From the NCBI GenBank assembly GCA_002344005.1, contig DDTD01000050.1, positions 1 through 26,794 of the forward strand: a stretch of DNA of 26,794 nt, in the 5' to 3' direction. The notes under the pieces are model-generated. The model saw nothing but the letters and a program-made list of their open reading frames with translations, was not told where the DNA came from and searched no databases. Positions 1 to 7,771 of this stretch are shown in pieces (positions within the stretch are counted from its first letter, which is position 1; every line of letters starts with the position of its first letter). The position numbers and the translations under genes were made by a program. The stretch is from Ignavibacteria bacterium UBA2373. GTDB taxonomy: Bacteria; Bacteroidota; Ignavibacteria; Kapaibacteriales; UBA961.

Positions 1-343
1 TTTTTCGCTTTTTTATTTCTGTGATTTCTATTATTACGCCGCTCCTTCGGAGCTTGAATGAAATTACATCCCGCAGGGATTAAACGTTTATAGAATAATG
101 TGTTCTATGAAAATACATCCACCCCGTCGCTTCGCGCCACCCCTCAATGAGGGGAATTTTCCGTCTTTATGACCCGCGCTTGGGGCAATGGCATTGTGCT
201 TGCTGATCTGTTGGGGGTGGATGATGAAAATGACAGAAAATGATGATGGAACCGGATGTCGTTTTAATCCTAAAACAGAAAAAAATAGATAACAAACCTA
301 TATAACATATTCACGATCCTATTAACAAACCTTTGCCCAAACG
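1..343. repeat. Intergenic repeat block, left copy
   Basis: No convincing gene lies here. Bases 1 to about 112 recur almost unchanged at about 1086-1201. Within it are the palindrome CGCTCCTTCGGAGC near 40-53 and the small dyad ATCCCGCAGGGAT near 68-80. Bases 111-160 recur exactly at 920-969 and end in a hairpin, CCCCTC-aat-GAGGGG, at 140-154. The style matches short palindromic intergenic repeats common in Bacteroidota genomes (general knowledge; no family name is claimed). From 161 the sequence becomes unique and contains a 24-codon open stretch at 169-243 that may be a gene remnant. Confidence 0.75.
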
Positions 344-841
344 ATGAAATACAAAACAAAAAAAATTATCATTACTATTGCAGCAAATGGATTTATACTG
401 CTTTGCATTTGGATATTAGCTAATTCTTATGTGGGAAGGCACTATCCAATTAAAAGATATAGATTTCATACAGATGATACAACATTTGTAAAAGCTATTC
501 AAACAATAAAGAAAAACAACAAGTTCTTAGTCGTTGACAGTTCAGAATATTACAGAGATAATTACATACCAGAACCAAGCTACGAGTATTATGCTTTGGC
601 ATACTTTAAAAGCAAAACAAAAAAAAATATCATATATAAGACTAGATTTGCTACAATAAAATTTCGTGATACCATAACAACTTTACAATTAATGGGATTT
701 ATGAATGAAGATTATACGATTACTATTTTCTACAGAGATCTTGACGAAGATGAAAGTGAACCGTATTTTAAAGATTTTGAGACTTCAATTTTACCATTGT
801 TAGAGAAAGAATTAGGTATGAAAGCAGAGTTTCAAGATTGA
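344..841 (+). CDS. Hypothetical membrane-anchored protein, 165 aa
   Basis: I do not recognise this protein. Residues 1-6 are basic and residues 7-27 form one strongly hydrophobic segment, so it is either anchored by a single N-terminal helix or carries an uncleaved signal. The remaining 135 or so residues are polar, rich in Tyr, Lys, Asp and Glu, and should lie outside the cytoplasm. The C-terminal half ends in an acidic stretch (DLDEDESE near 131-138) followed by a predicted helix. The ATG at 344 is the only sensible start; no strong Shine-Dalgarno precedes it. It is flanked on both sides by dispersed intergenic repeats and has no operon partner, which suggests a strain-specific accessory gene. 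Codon use is A+T-rich, like the rest of the chromosome. Confidence 0.65.
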   Translation: MKYKTKKIIITIAANGFILLCIWILANSYVGRHYPIKRYRFHTDDTTFVKAIQTIKKNNKFLVVDSSEYYRDNYIPEPSYEYYALAYFKSKTKKNIIYKTRFATIKFRDTITTLQLMGFMNEDYTITIFYRDLDEDESEPYFKDFETSILPLLEKELGMKAEFQD

Positions 842-1252
842 TTGAGTGCTCCATTCTTTGAAAACTATCAGGCATTTCGATTAGCCCCATCCCGATTCCC
901 CGACGGGGAAGGCGATGAAAAATACATCCACCCCGTCGCTTCGCGCCACCCCTCAATGAGGGGAATTTTTGAAACACAACAACACATTAATCCCGAAAGG
1001 ATGAAATGATAATAGAAAATGATATAATAAAAAATCAAATCCCGAAGGGATGACATATTCTATGAATATATCGCTCCTTCGGAGCTTTTTCGCTTTTTTA
1101 TTTCTGTGATTTCTATTATTATGCCGCTCCTTCGGAGCTTGAATGAATTTACATTCCGAACGGATGAAACGTTTATAGAATAATGTGTTCTATGAAAATA
1201 ATCCACCAACTGCAGCTGCCACCTCTCCAATTCGTCAACCATGCCGCAATAA
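842..1252. repeat. Intergenic repeat block, right copy
   Basis: A gene-free stretch packed with short dyads. Bases 920-969 repeat 111-160 exactly, including the CCCCTC/GAGGGG hairpin at 949-963. The dyad TCCCGAAGGGATGA near 1038-1051 has degenerate relatives near 992 and 1151. The palindrome CGCTCCTTCGGAGC occurs near 1073 and again near 1125. Bases 1086 to about 1201 repeat bases 1-112. ORF-like stretches here on the minus strand simply cross the repeats and have no start signals or recognisable product. Confidence 0.75.
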
Positions 1253-1909
1253 TTATTTGCCGTGAACTTGCTCACGCATAGCAAAACCCATAGCATTCAA
1301 TGTGGGATCATTATCGCCCCACACCATAACACAATGAGCATACAGCAAACGCAATAGTTTCGTGTCAGCTGACCAAAGTGCCCTATGCTCTCGGGCGGCT
1401 TGGCGAGCATCCACGCTTTTATCAAAACGTCGTATCGTAGTCGCTTTTACCTGTTGCAACGATGTGTCCAAACGAGCCATCAATCCGGCAGGCATCTGCG
1501 GATGAATACCCTCAGCAACCATACGGCTATGCCGATTGAGCACATGTGTCACCCTTTGTTGTTTGCGCGATTGAGTGCGGGGCATCGGCTTGTCAAAATC
1601 AAAAAGTTGCACATAATCGGGTATATCGGCATAAAGCTGACGTGCAAATAATGCCGCCACCTGATAATCATTGTCGAGCATTTCCAAATGCTCATGCAAT
1701 AATGCTGTGGCTTCCTGCCTTTCATTCTCGGCTAATGCCATATCCTGTCTGCTTTGGGAATACGATGTCATACAATTACCTGCCCATGCAATGATTTCCG
1801 GTGTGAGTGCAAGAATAATGGCATAGTCCGCACTATTGCGTTCGATATGCAGCAATCGGGTGTAGCGTAGCGAGCTTGAATCGCGAGTAAAAGCATTGTG
1901 ATAGAACAT
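1253..1909 (-). CDS. Hypothetical helical protein, 218 aa
   Basis: No family recognised. The protein is almost entirely predicted helix, with no signal peptide or membrane segment, so it is probably cytoplasmic. It is rich in Ala, Arg, Gln and His, has a basic patch near 113-120 (TQSRKQQR) and a Trp-containing core (IIAWAGNC near 39-46; VMVWGDND near the C-terminus). The ATG at 1909 follows the purine-rich leader GAGAAAGAAAG. By eye its G+C content is clearly higher than that of the genes beyond 2.8 kb, which hints at recent acquisition. It lies downstream of the small heptad-repeat ORF on the same strand and may share its transcript. The absence of internal stops over 218 codons supports it being real; function unknown. 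Confidence 0.6.
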   Translation of the reverse strand: MFYHNAFTRDSSSLRYTRLLHIERNSADYAIILALTPEIIAWAGNCMTSYSQSRQDMALAENERQEATALLHEHLEMLDNDYQVAALFARQLYADIPDYVQLFDFDKPMPRTQSRKQQRVTHVLNRHSRMVAEGIHPQMPAGLMARLDTSLQQVKATTIRRFDKSVDARQAAREHRALWSADTKLLRLLYAHCVMVWGDNDPTLNAMGFAMREQVHGK

Positions 1910-2128
1910 AATCTTTCTTTCTCTATGGTATTAAACAATGATACGATGACTGTCCGACATGAACGCGGTGTTAGATGCAAAGATACTAAACCTTTATGAT
2001 TCATTGCATTGCAAAGATGATACTTTACTCCGGTCATTTGAGTGGAAGTATTGTCTTCACGAGCCATTACTCTCATCGTAAGAGCATATACGCTACCTGT
2101 TTGCTATGATACATACCCTAAGTGAGAT
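1910..2128. other. Spacer between orphan gene and minisatellite
   Basis: About 220 bp with no supported gene. It holds the leader of the 218-residue gene. A minus-strand octamer TATCATTG, one base off the Bacteroidota -7 consensus TAnnTTTG, lies about 30 bp before its start, but no matching -33 element is seen. The minus-strand ORF of the neighbouring repeats, if read past its nonsense codon, would end here at a TAG at 2104-2106. Confidence 0.4.
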
Positions 2129-2380
2129 GATGCAATGACCTCTTGTAGCGATGCAATGACCTCTTGTAGTGATACAATGACCTCTTGTAGCAATACAATG
2201 ACCTCTTGTAGCAATACAATGACCTCTTATAGCGATACAATGACCTCTTGTAGCGATGCAATGACCTCTTGTAACGATGCAATGACCTCTTGTATCGATA
2301 CAATGACCTCTTGTAGCGATGCAATGACCTCTTGTAGCGATGCAATGACCTCTTGTAGCGATGCAATGACCTCTTGATTC
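2129..2380. repeat. 21-bp minisatellite, 12 tandem units
   Basis: Twelve head-to-tail copies of GATGCAATGACCTCTTGTAGC run without gaps from 2129; the last unit (2360-2380) diverges at its end. Variants are mostly single transitions (GATGCA/GATACA/AATACA; TGTAGC/TGTAAC/TGTATC). The 21-bp phase continues in degenerate form through at least four more units to about 2464. Because 21 is a multiple of three, three frames are open at once: MTSCSDA on plus, and LQEVIAS or YKRSLHR on minus. There are no unique spacers, so this is not a CRISPR array. Confidence 0.95.
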
Positions 2381-2442
2381 GCATCAAGACCCCTCGTAGT
2401 CGCATCAATCGGGGTCGTCGTCGGCTCAATCGGGTGCGTCAT
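2227..2442 (-). CDS. Small heptad-repeat (coiled-coil) protein, 71 aa, probably truncated
   Basis: Read from the ATG at 2442, which is preceded by GAGGGGG about ten bases upstream. The protein begins MTHPIEP-TTTPIDA-TTRGLDA-NQEVIAS and continues as repeats of LQEVIAS. The seven-residue phase is already present in the non-identical N-terminal part, so this frame, rather than the two other open ones, looks like the coding frame. Leu at the first position and Val/Ile at the fourth and fifth give a hydrophobic stripe typical of a parallel coiled coil. A G-to-A change in unit five (2213-2233) creates TAA at 2227-2229. Without it the frame would continue through four more units and stop at 2104, giving about 112 residues. 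It may be a small oligomerising protein, a broken gene, or a chance ORF in a minisatellite. Confidence 0.45.
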   Translation of the reverse strand: MTHPIEPTTTPIDATTRGLDANQEVIASLQEVIASLQEVIASLQEVIVSIQEVIASLQEVIASLQEVIVSL

Positions 2443-2778
2443 CGCTTTATGCCCCCTCGTTATCACCGTATTCTCTTGAACAAAGTATGGGCTTGTCCTC
2501 AGTATTGGCTCATGGGCATAAAAAAACCCATATCCTATGCACAGATATGGGTTGATAAGAAAGAATAGCTCAACAATCGTAGCCGATAGTCCAAATGATG
2601 GAGGCGCGGACGGCACTCTGTCTATGGGTTTATTTTTCTATTTTTTTCTACTTGCGAATGTTGTCGTTGTTATACTCAATTGTCAATTTCTTGCTTTTTA
2701 ATGAAGGAAGAAGGAACAATTCTAAAGTTTGAAAAATACAATTTATTTGCCGTCCTACGAATCCCCACTTCCCTTTTT
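2443..2778. other. Gene-free stretch with a minus-strand terminator
   Basis: No gene is supported. It contains the intrinsic terminator at 2520-2553 described separately, the leader of the heptad-repeat ORF, and a T-rich tract around 2629-2650. A plus-strand open stretch starting near 2680 overlaps the 3' end of the transglutaminase-like gene in antisense and shows no signs of being coding. Confidence 0.4.
2520..2553 (-). terminator. Rho-independent terminator, minus strand
   Basis: A perfect 10-bp stem, AACCCATATC at 2525-2534 with GATATGGGTT at 2544-2553, encloses a 9-base loop. On the minus strand it is followed by a run of seven T. It lies about 230 bp past the stop of the transglutaminase-like gene and before the heptad-repeat ORF, so it would end the former's transcript. 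Confidence 0.75.
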
Positions 2779-4194
2779 TTACTTATCTCCGCCCGAATAT
2801 TCTATGGCAACTTTGGTTTCTTTACCTTTAAGTCCTGCTTTATTAACACCTTTAATTGTCATGGTATTTTTTCCGCGACGCAAATTCCATGATAATCCCA
2901 AAGTTCTTACCTCATTGGTTTTACCATTATCAAGCTGAATATCGAAATGGTCGAATGAATTAATAGAATGAGTTAATTCCATAGTGACTGTGGGAGTTTC
3001 TTGATGTTCGACTGATTTGACAGCCACATGAGTTAAATTTAATCGCGGATATATTTTTTCTCTGTTCGTAGAATAATCTGTTTCGCGTGGCATCCCTTGA
3101 TATAAAAGCTCAGGTGTTTGTCCTTGGCGCAAATAACATATTGGTGCTAATTTTTGTAAAATATCGGGATTGGAAGTATAACGATTATCATAATGGAGAA
3201 AAATATAATAAAAATATTTTCTCCATACAGAAGGAGACACATTTTCTAAAGCTAACCAAGAAGAAGGAAATACAACCATAAGAAGAGAATCATCTTTTTT
3301 TGTTTCTATTATCTCGCGTATCTCATCAGCATTGCAAAATGTCTGATTATTTTTCCAAATAGCATTGTTTTGTGGGTCTAAATATATCCATTTTTGTAAA
3401 TCATCATTCCACACTTCGACGGCAGCATGTGCTTTTGCCAAACCATACGACATGCCTTCGGAGCATAGTTCCAAAATCCGAGCGGAATAGCCTAATGCTT
3501 GTAAAGACTGTGCCAACACTGACGCATATTCCATACAGCGAAATGTTTGTCCCTTTTTTACTTCTTGGAGAATATCCAAGCATTTTTGTGATGGAGCCGA
3601 TTGAATCGGGTTATGTCTCCACAGTCCATGCACCCAATTCATTACCGTCACTTGGTGGCTGATTTGATTCATCGAGGGTTTTTTGAGTGTATCTAAACCG
3701 TACATTAGCCGGAAACGTACAAAATCAGACAATCCAACACTATCAAATTGATGAAGATAGGCAAAACCGAGTCCGGGGTTTTCCCATTCTTCGACACTAA
3801 ATACTTTCTTTTTTGCAATATTTTCTTTGGCTTTATCAATAATTGCTTCATATTGAGGCAATTTTCGAAGGTTTTGTAAATCATTGTATATCTGCAAATC
3901 CTCTACTTCTGCAAAACCATTATCTACGGCTATGCGCAGCGAGGATAGCGCTGAGTCGTTCTCGTTTATCATTGCATAATTAATTGCACGATGGAAATGG
4001 ACAAAGGCAAGGAGGGACTGGTCAATAGGCGGCTCTGCTTTTAGTATGCGTTCATAGATTCGTAAGGCATTTCTGTAATTCTTTGCAGAATACTCATTAA
4101 ATGCCTTAGGAATAAGTTGTTGTGGCGTTTCTTGGGCTGTAGTATTTGTAAGCACAGACACCAAAAGAGCTAAAAACACCAGCATTTTTTTCAT
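2779..4194 (-). CDS. Secreted TPR / transglutaminase-like protein
   Basis: The 471-residue protein starts with a signal peptide (MKKMLVFLALLVSVLTNTTAQ), so it should act in the periplasm or at the surface. Residues 20-130 resemble TPR helices (YRNALRIYERILKAEP; NENDSALSSLRIAVDNG). A transglutaminase-like core follows: Cys220 in GQTFRCMEYASVLAQ, His256 in KAHAAVEVW and Asp273 in YLDPQNN, in the right order and spacing for the Cys-His-Asp triad of papain-fold transglutaminase-like proteins. The C-terminal ~70 residues look like a beta-sandwich. An upstream ATG at 4203 is equally usable; longer in-frame extensions lack a signal peptide at the N-terminus and are unlikely. Substrate unknown; family members cleave or cross-link peptides. 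It is preceded by the terminator of the type IX cargo gene and is probably transcribed alone. Confidence 0.8.
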   Translation of the reverse strand: MKKMLVFLALLVSVLTNTTAQETPQQLIPKAFNEYSAKNYRNALRIYERILKAEPPIDQSLLAFVHFHRAINYAMINENDSALSSLRIAVDNGFAEVEDLQIYNDLQNLRKLPQYEAIIDKAKENIAKKKVFSVEEWENPGLGFAYLHQFDSVGLSDFVRFRLMYGLDTLKKPSMNQISHQVTVMNWVHGLWRHNPIQSAPSQKCLDILQEVKKGQTFRCMEYASVLAQSLQALGYSARILELCSEGMSYGLAKAHAAVEVWNDDLQKWIYLDPQNNAIWKNNQTFCNADEIREIIETKKDDSLLMVVFPSSWLALENVSPSVWRKYFYYIFLHYDNRYTSNPDILQKLAPICYLRQGQTPELLYQGMPRETDYSTNREKIYPRLNLTHVAVKSVEHQETPTVTMELTHSINSFDHFDIQLDNGKTNEVRTLGLSWNLRRGKNTMTIKGVNKAGLKGKETKVAIEYSGGDK

Positions 4195-4355
4195 TAAATC
4201 CATCTCTTTTACCTTATTACCCTTTATATCGTAATACTCAAAACCAACGCAATACCCAAACGCTGTGCGTAAACGTTTTCCATATACATTTAATGTAGGA
4301 TAATTGCTTTCATCAAAGGAATAAAACAAGTTACAGAACATTAGTTCTTAAATAA

Positions 4356-4391
4356 AAAGCACCCGAATACATTATGTATTTCGGGTGCTTT
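4356..4391 (-). terminator. Rho-independent terminator after the type IX cargo gene
   Basis: A 12-bp stem, AAAGCACCCGAA at 4356-4367 with TTCGGGTGCTTT at 4380-4391, has a short A+T-rich loop. On the minus strand it is followed by T-rich sequence (TTTTTATTT). It sits 30 bp past the stop codon of the 932-residue protein. Confidence 0.85.
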
Positions 4392-4420
4392 GAATAACTT
4401 TACAATACCGATATAATGCC

Positions 4421-7219
4421 TTATTTTGCTATTGTGACCGGTATTGTCATCACTTCATTACCATTCACCACACGCACATAATACATACCTGAAGACAATG
4501 TTTCTAAGGATAAAGGAATGGTGTTTCCTGTTGAAGCAACTGCATTAAATGAGTTTACAACAACACCTAAAGAATTAATAATGCTAATCTGTATATCAGA
4601 TTGATTCATCATAGTACCCAAATATAAGACAGCACTATTGTTCACAGGATTAGGATAAACATACCCATTCACATTAATCATAGTATTATCTTCGATACCT
4701 GTTGCAATTGCATTGATTGTAATATCTGACTGCACATTAGAACGTGTCGTATAATCTGTTTGTACAGTTACTTGAGCCGGCGAAAAGTCAATTCTATCTA
4801 CTTTTACGGTATAAGTGCCTTGCGACAATTGTTCAAGTCTATAATTACCGGTAGCATCAGAAATTGTCCAATCTGTAATATTGCCATAAACGTCACTTGC
4901 TATAACTAAAGCACCCGCCAACACTTCTCCCGCCAAGACATTATCGCCTTTAATGCTTCCTTTTTCTTTGCGAATACTGCCACCAAGGCGAGCAATACCT
5001 TTTTTGCCTTGAGCTTTACCGAGATCAATTTCAAGAGTTGCCGTAGATTCTTCTGTCACAGTAATTCTTTCAGCATCTTTCCATTCTGACGCGGCTTCAC
5101 CATTAGCACTATAATATCCGGGACGATAGGCTTTGTCAAATGGCAATGCTTGAACTATATATGTTCCGGGCTCTATATTGGCAAAGGAGAATGTTCCCTG
5201 ATCATCTGTCTCAATCGTACGGAAACGACCTTTTTCATTGTTTTCTTTGACATTCATCAAAGTAACTTTAGCCGGAATGCGTGTAGTAGGAGCATTAAAC
5301 TCTCTCACAACACCTCCCACAGAATTTTTATAGGCAGGACGATTGATTAATACGATATTTGCTTTAGCATTATCATTCATCGTATAAACTGTTGCATCAG
5401 CAGCGGAAAGTGTTGATTCTCCGAATGTTGGAAGATAGTCATCACTTTGCACAGCGCGAGCTTGCACAATAACCTCAGCACCTTCGGGTACGGATATCTC
5501 AAACGCACCTTTATCACCAGATTTTCCGGAATAACGTATTTCTTTACCGTTTTCGCCGACAACTTTGCGGTCAATCACATCAATATAGCACCATACCCCA
5601 TTGCCTTCGGTGTTTGTCACTGTGCCTGAAATGATTTTTTTCTTAGCTGCAGCTTTAGCAGCGACAGAGAATGCAATTTCTTTTTGCTCATTACAACCGA
5701 TAGCGATGCGTTCTGCTTTTTCAATTGTTTCTACATTGTTGTAATATTCTGTCACAATTGTTTCACCGCTCACCATAAGTGCATATACACCCTCCGGTAC
5801 TTTGAGTTCAAAAGAGCCATTGACTACTTTTGCCGTGTATTTGCCTTTACCACTGCCTTCTAAACGCACGATTGTTACCATTCCTGATTTTGGTTTTTCA
5901 CCATTCTCAAAAACTACTTTACCGTAGATTACAGAACACCCGGGAACATCCTCCTCTTTGCCTTCACCTTCACCGATAACATAACGAAATTCTTGTTTTT
6001 TCACGATTTCTTTACCATCAATAACAACAATAGCAACAACCGCAAACTCATAGACCCCGTTTTTGGAAGGTGTCCAAGTGACACGTCCTGTATTTTCATC
6101 AATTGTCATCCCATCGGGAGCATTGCGTAAGGAATAGCTTACTTTTACCGAAGGATCTTTTTTATACTTTGCCAACGCTTCATATACCCACTCTTTACCA
6201 AGTGTAGGTTTTGTTTTTGGCTCGGTCATGAACACTAAACCGTCTTCCTCTGTGGATCCGCCGACTTTAACTTCAAAATACTGTTTTGCCACGACTTCAT
6301 TGTTTGACTCAAGGTATGCTTCCAAACAGATTTTATAGACACCTGCTGCGCCTGTGCGCCAGAAGATTCGTCCTGTTTCCGGATTTAACTCCAATCCTTC
6401 GGGAGCATCACATGCTAAACGGAATAATATTTTTGCATTAGGGTCTTTTTCATACTTCACAACGGCTTCATACACATATTCGCTATTGACACCGGCTTCT
6501 TTTTTCGGTGTACTTTTAAACACAAGACCATTGCCTTCACTTGAAGAACCGACTTTAACTTCAAAATACTGTTTTGCCACAACTTCACTGTTTGACTCAA
6601 GATATGCTTCCAAACAGATTTTATAGACACCTGCTGCGCCTGTGCGCCAGAAGATTCGTCCTGTTTCCGGATTTAACTCTAATCCTTCGGGAGCATCACA
6701 TGCTAAACGGAATAATATTTTTGCATTAGGGTCTTTTTCATACTTCACAACGGCTTCATACACATATTCGCTATTGACACCGGCTTCTTTTTTCGGTGTA
6801 CTTTTAAACACAAGTCCATTGCCTTCGCTGCTTTCTTTAATTGTGAGTACTTTTATGGATGTTCTATTTCCTTCCCCATTGTCGTTAAACGCTCGTACAA
6901 TGACGGTGTATGTTCCGGGCGATAATTTTTCAATTGCATACTTGTATTTCTCTCCGTCTATGGGCTTCGTTACGGTCGCCACAAGATCAAACTTTGACAA
7001 ATCTTCTGTTTCTCCTTTGGCAATATACACCTTGTATCCGGTTGCCTCCGGACCTTCAGGATTTTTCTGCCACATGGCATAAATTGTTGTACCACTAACA
7101 CTTGCTGAGTAGTTTTTAGGAACTAATGGAATATCCTGTGCAAATGCTGCGCTGCAAACTATGAAGAAATATGTCATCATAGCTGCCAATGAAAGTCCAC
7201 AACTCGTAAATCGTTTCAT
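4421..7219 (-). CDS. Large secreted protein with T9SS sorting domain
   Basis: The 932-residue protein has a signal peptide (about 1-27, ending SAAFAQD) and a fibronectin-III-like domain (about 30-128). Three Ig-like modules of about 96 residues follow at 131-226, 227-322 and 323-417, of the cadherin-like putative-Ig type (xPxGLxLNPETGRIFWxT). Next come several carboxypeptidase-regulatory-like beta domains (about 425-850; GTYxV and GxxxS patterns). The last ~80 residues form a type IX secretion C-terminal sorting domain (VNGYVYPNPVNN, then GMYYVRVVNGNEV). Such proteins are exported through the outer membrane and attached to the surface or released. The ATG at 7219 follows GAGAGG at good distance. 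Modules 1 and 2 are near-identical at DNA level while module 3 is diverged, indicating recent duplication. No enzyme domain is visible; an adhesive or structural role is inferred. Confidence 0.88.
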   Translation of the reverse strand: MKRFTSCGLSLAAMMTYFFIVCSAAFAQDIPLVPKNYSASVSGTTIYAMWQKNPEGPEATGYKVYIAKGETEDLSKFDLVATVTKPIDGEKYKYAIEKLSPGTYTVIVRAFNDNGEGNRTSIKVLTIKESSEGNGLVFKSTPKKEAGVNSEYVYEAVVKYEKDPNAKILFRLACDAPEGLELNPETGRIFWRTGAAGVYKICLEAYLESNSEVVAKQYFEVKVGSSSEGNGLVFKSTPKKEAGVNSEYVYEAVVKYEKDPNAKILFRLACDAPEGLELNPETGRIFWRTGAAGVYKICLEAYLESNNEVVAKQYFEVKVGGSTEEDGLVFMTEPKTKPTLGKEWVYEALAKYKKDPSVKVSYSLRNAPDGMTIDENTGRVTWTPSKNGVYEFAVVAIVVIDGKEIVKKQEFRYVIGEGEGKEEDVPGCSVIYGKVVFENGEKPKSGMVTIVRLEGSGKGKYTAKVVNGSFELKVPEGVYALMVSGETIVTEYYNNVETIEKAERIAIGCNEQKEIAFSVAAKAAAKKKIISGTVTNTEGNGVWCYIDVIDRKVVGENGKEIRYSGKSGDKGAFEISVPEGAEVIVQARAVQSDDYLPTFGESTLSAADATVYTMNDNAKANIVLINRPAYKNSVGGVVREFNAPTTRIPAKVTLMNVKENNEKGRFRTIETDDQGTFSFANIEPGTYIVQALPFDKAYRPGYYSANGEAASEWKDAERITVTEESTATLEIDLGKAQGKKGIARLGGSIRKEKGSIKGDNVLAGEVLAGALVIASDVYGNITDWTISDATGNYRLEQLSQGTYTVKVDRIDFSPAQVTVQTDYTTRSNVQSDITINAIATGIEDNTMINVNGYVYPNPVNNSAVLYLGTMMNQSDIQISIINSLGVVVNSFNAVASTGNTIPLSLETLSSGMYYVRVVNGNEVMTIPVTIAK
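6254..6829 (-). repeat. Two tandem 288-bp repeats inside the cargo gene
   Basis: Units 6542-6829 and 6254-6541 encode the first two Ig-like modules. In side-by-side reading I count about five base differences outside the junction ends, giving a single Ser-to-Asn change in the middle (ESNS versus ESNN). A third, clearly diverged module follows directly. Confidence 0.95.
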
Positions 7220-7311
7220 TTCGCTAACCTCTCTGTATAATGAATAAAAATTGTAAGATACTTTTGATGTGTTGGTAATAATCGTTAAGTTTCGTCCAAG
7301 TTACAGTTTTT

Positions 7312-7342
7312 TTTGTTCATAGTATCTTAAAAGATATTTTCG
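7312..7342 (+). promoter_or_regulatory. Bacteroidota-type promoter
   Basis: TTTG at 7312-7315 and TATTTTCG at 7335-7342 are separated by 19 bases. This matches the Bacteroidota primary-sigma pattern TTTG-N19-21-TAnnTTTG with one mismatch. The predicted start of transcription falls only a few bases before the ATG at 7358, so translation may instead start at the second ATG, 7367. Confidence 0.45.
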
Positions 7343-7357
7343 AATTCTCTTAGTTCA

Positions 7358-7771
7358 ATGTATAGTATGGAAAAAACATCATATTCGAAGTCGAAATACG
7401 AACTTATTGATATTATCAACTCTTTCGCATGGCTTTTCATGGATGCTTCTTGGTTGTATAACTATCCCTCCATCTGCGGTACATCAATGATTATCCTATT
7501 ATCATCCGGCTCTTTACTCTGTGTAAAAAGCATCTCATCGGTGGAGTTATACTCACGGTTAGCCTTATATTTATGGATGTGGATGAACTCCTTATGGATG
7601 CTTTCGGATATTTATGGTTATGCTAATCTTGAATTATATGCTAAAATAATGTTTCCTGTGAGCATTGTTTTTCTATGTATTTCGTTTTTTCTACCATCGG
7701 CACCCCATGTCATATCGGCGAAATTCTCCCGCTTTCACGGTTTTCTCTTTTCACGAAAAAATCCACGTTAA
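7358..7771 (+). CDS. Small Trp-rich membrane protein, 137 aa
   Basis: Family not recognised. Four hydrophobic segments are visible, at about 18-36, 40-58, 64-82 and 90-113, so it is an inner-membrane protein, followed by a basic C-terminal tail (SAKFSRFHGFLFSRKNPR). Segments one and three share the pattern W-x-x-M-[D/N]-x-x-W (WLFMDASW at 25-32; WMWMNSLW at 73-80), which suggests an internal two-helix duplication. The start may be the ATG at 7358 or the one at 7367. It is divergent from the type IX cargo gene, and its stop codon overlaps the stop of the convergent MlaD gene by 4 bp. It might carry a small solute, or be a helper of another membrane protein; neither is shown. Confidence 0.65.
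   Translation: MYSMEKTSYSKSKYELIDIINSFAWLFMDASWLYNYPSICGTSMIILLSSGSLLCVKSISSVELYSRLALYLWMWMNSLWMLSDIYGYANLELYAKIMFPVSIVFLCISFFLPSAPHVISAKFSRFHGFLFSRKNPR

Noticed and set aside
768..1056. Minus-strand ORFs of 60-70 codons
   Set aside because: They run through dispersed repeats and antisense to the 344-841 gene; no start signal or recognisable protein.
2129..2380. CRISPR array
   Set aside because: Units are contiguous 21-mers with no unique spacers and no cas genes nearby; it is a minisatellite.
2118..2429. Open frames encoding RYKRSLH (minus) or MTSCSDA (plus) repeats
   Set aside because: They are open only because the unit length is a multiple of three. The heptad phase outside the clean repeats is seen only in the LQEVIAS frame, which also has a ribosome-binding site.
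6354..7082. Two plus-strand ORFs with the same protein start
   Set aside because: Antisense shadows of the duplicated 288-bp module in the type IX cargo gene.
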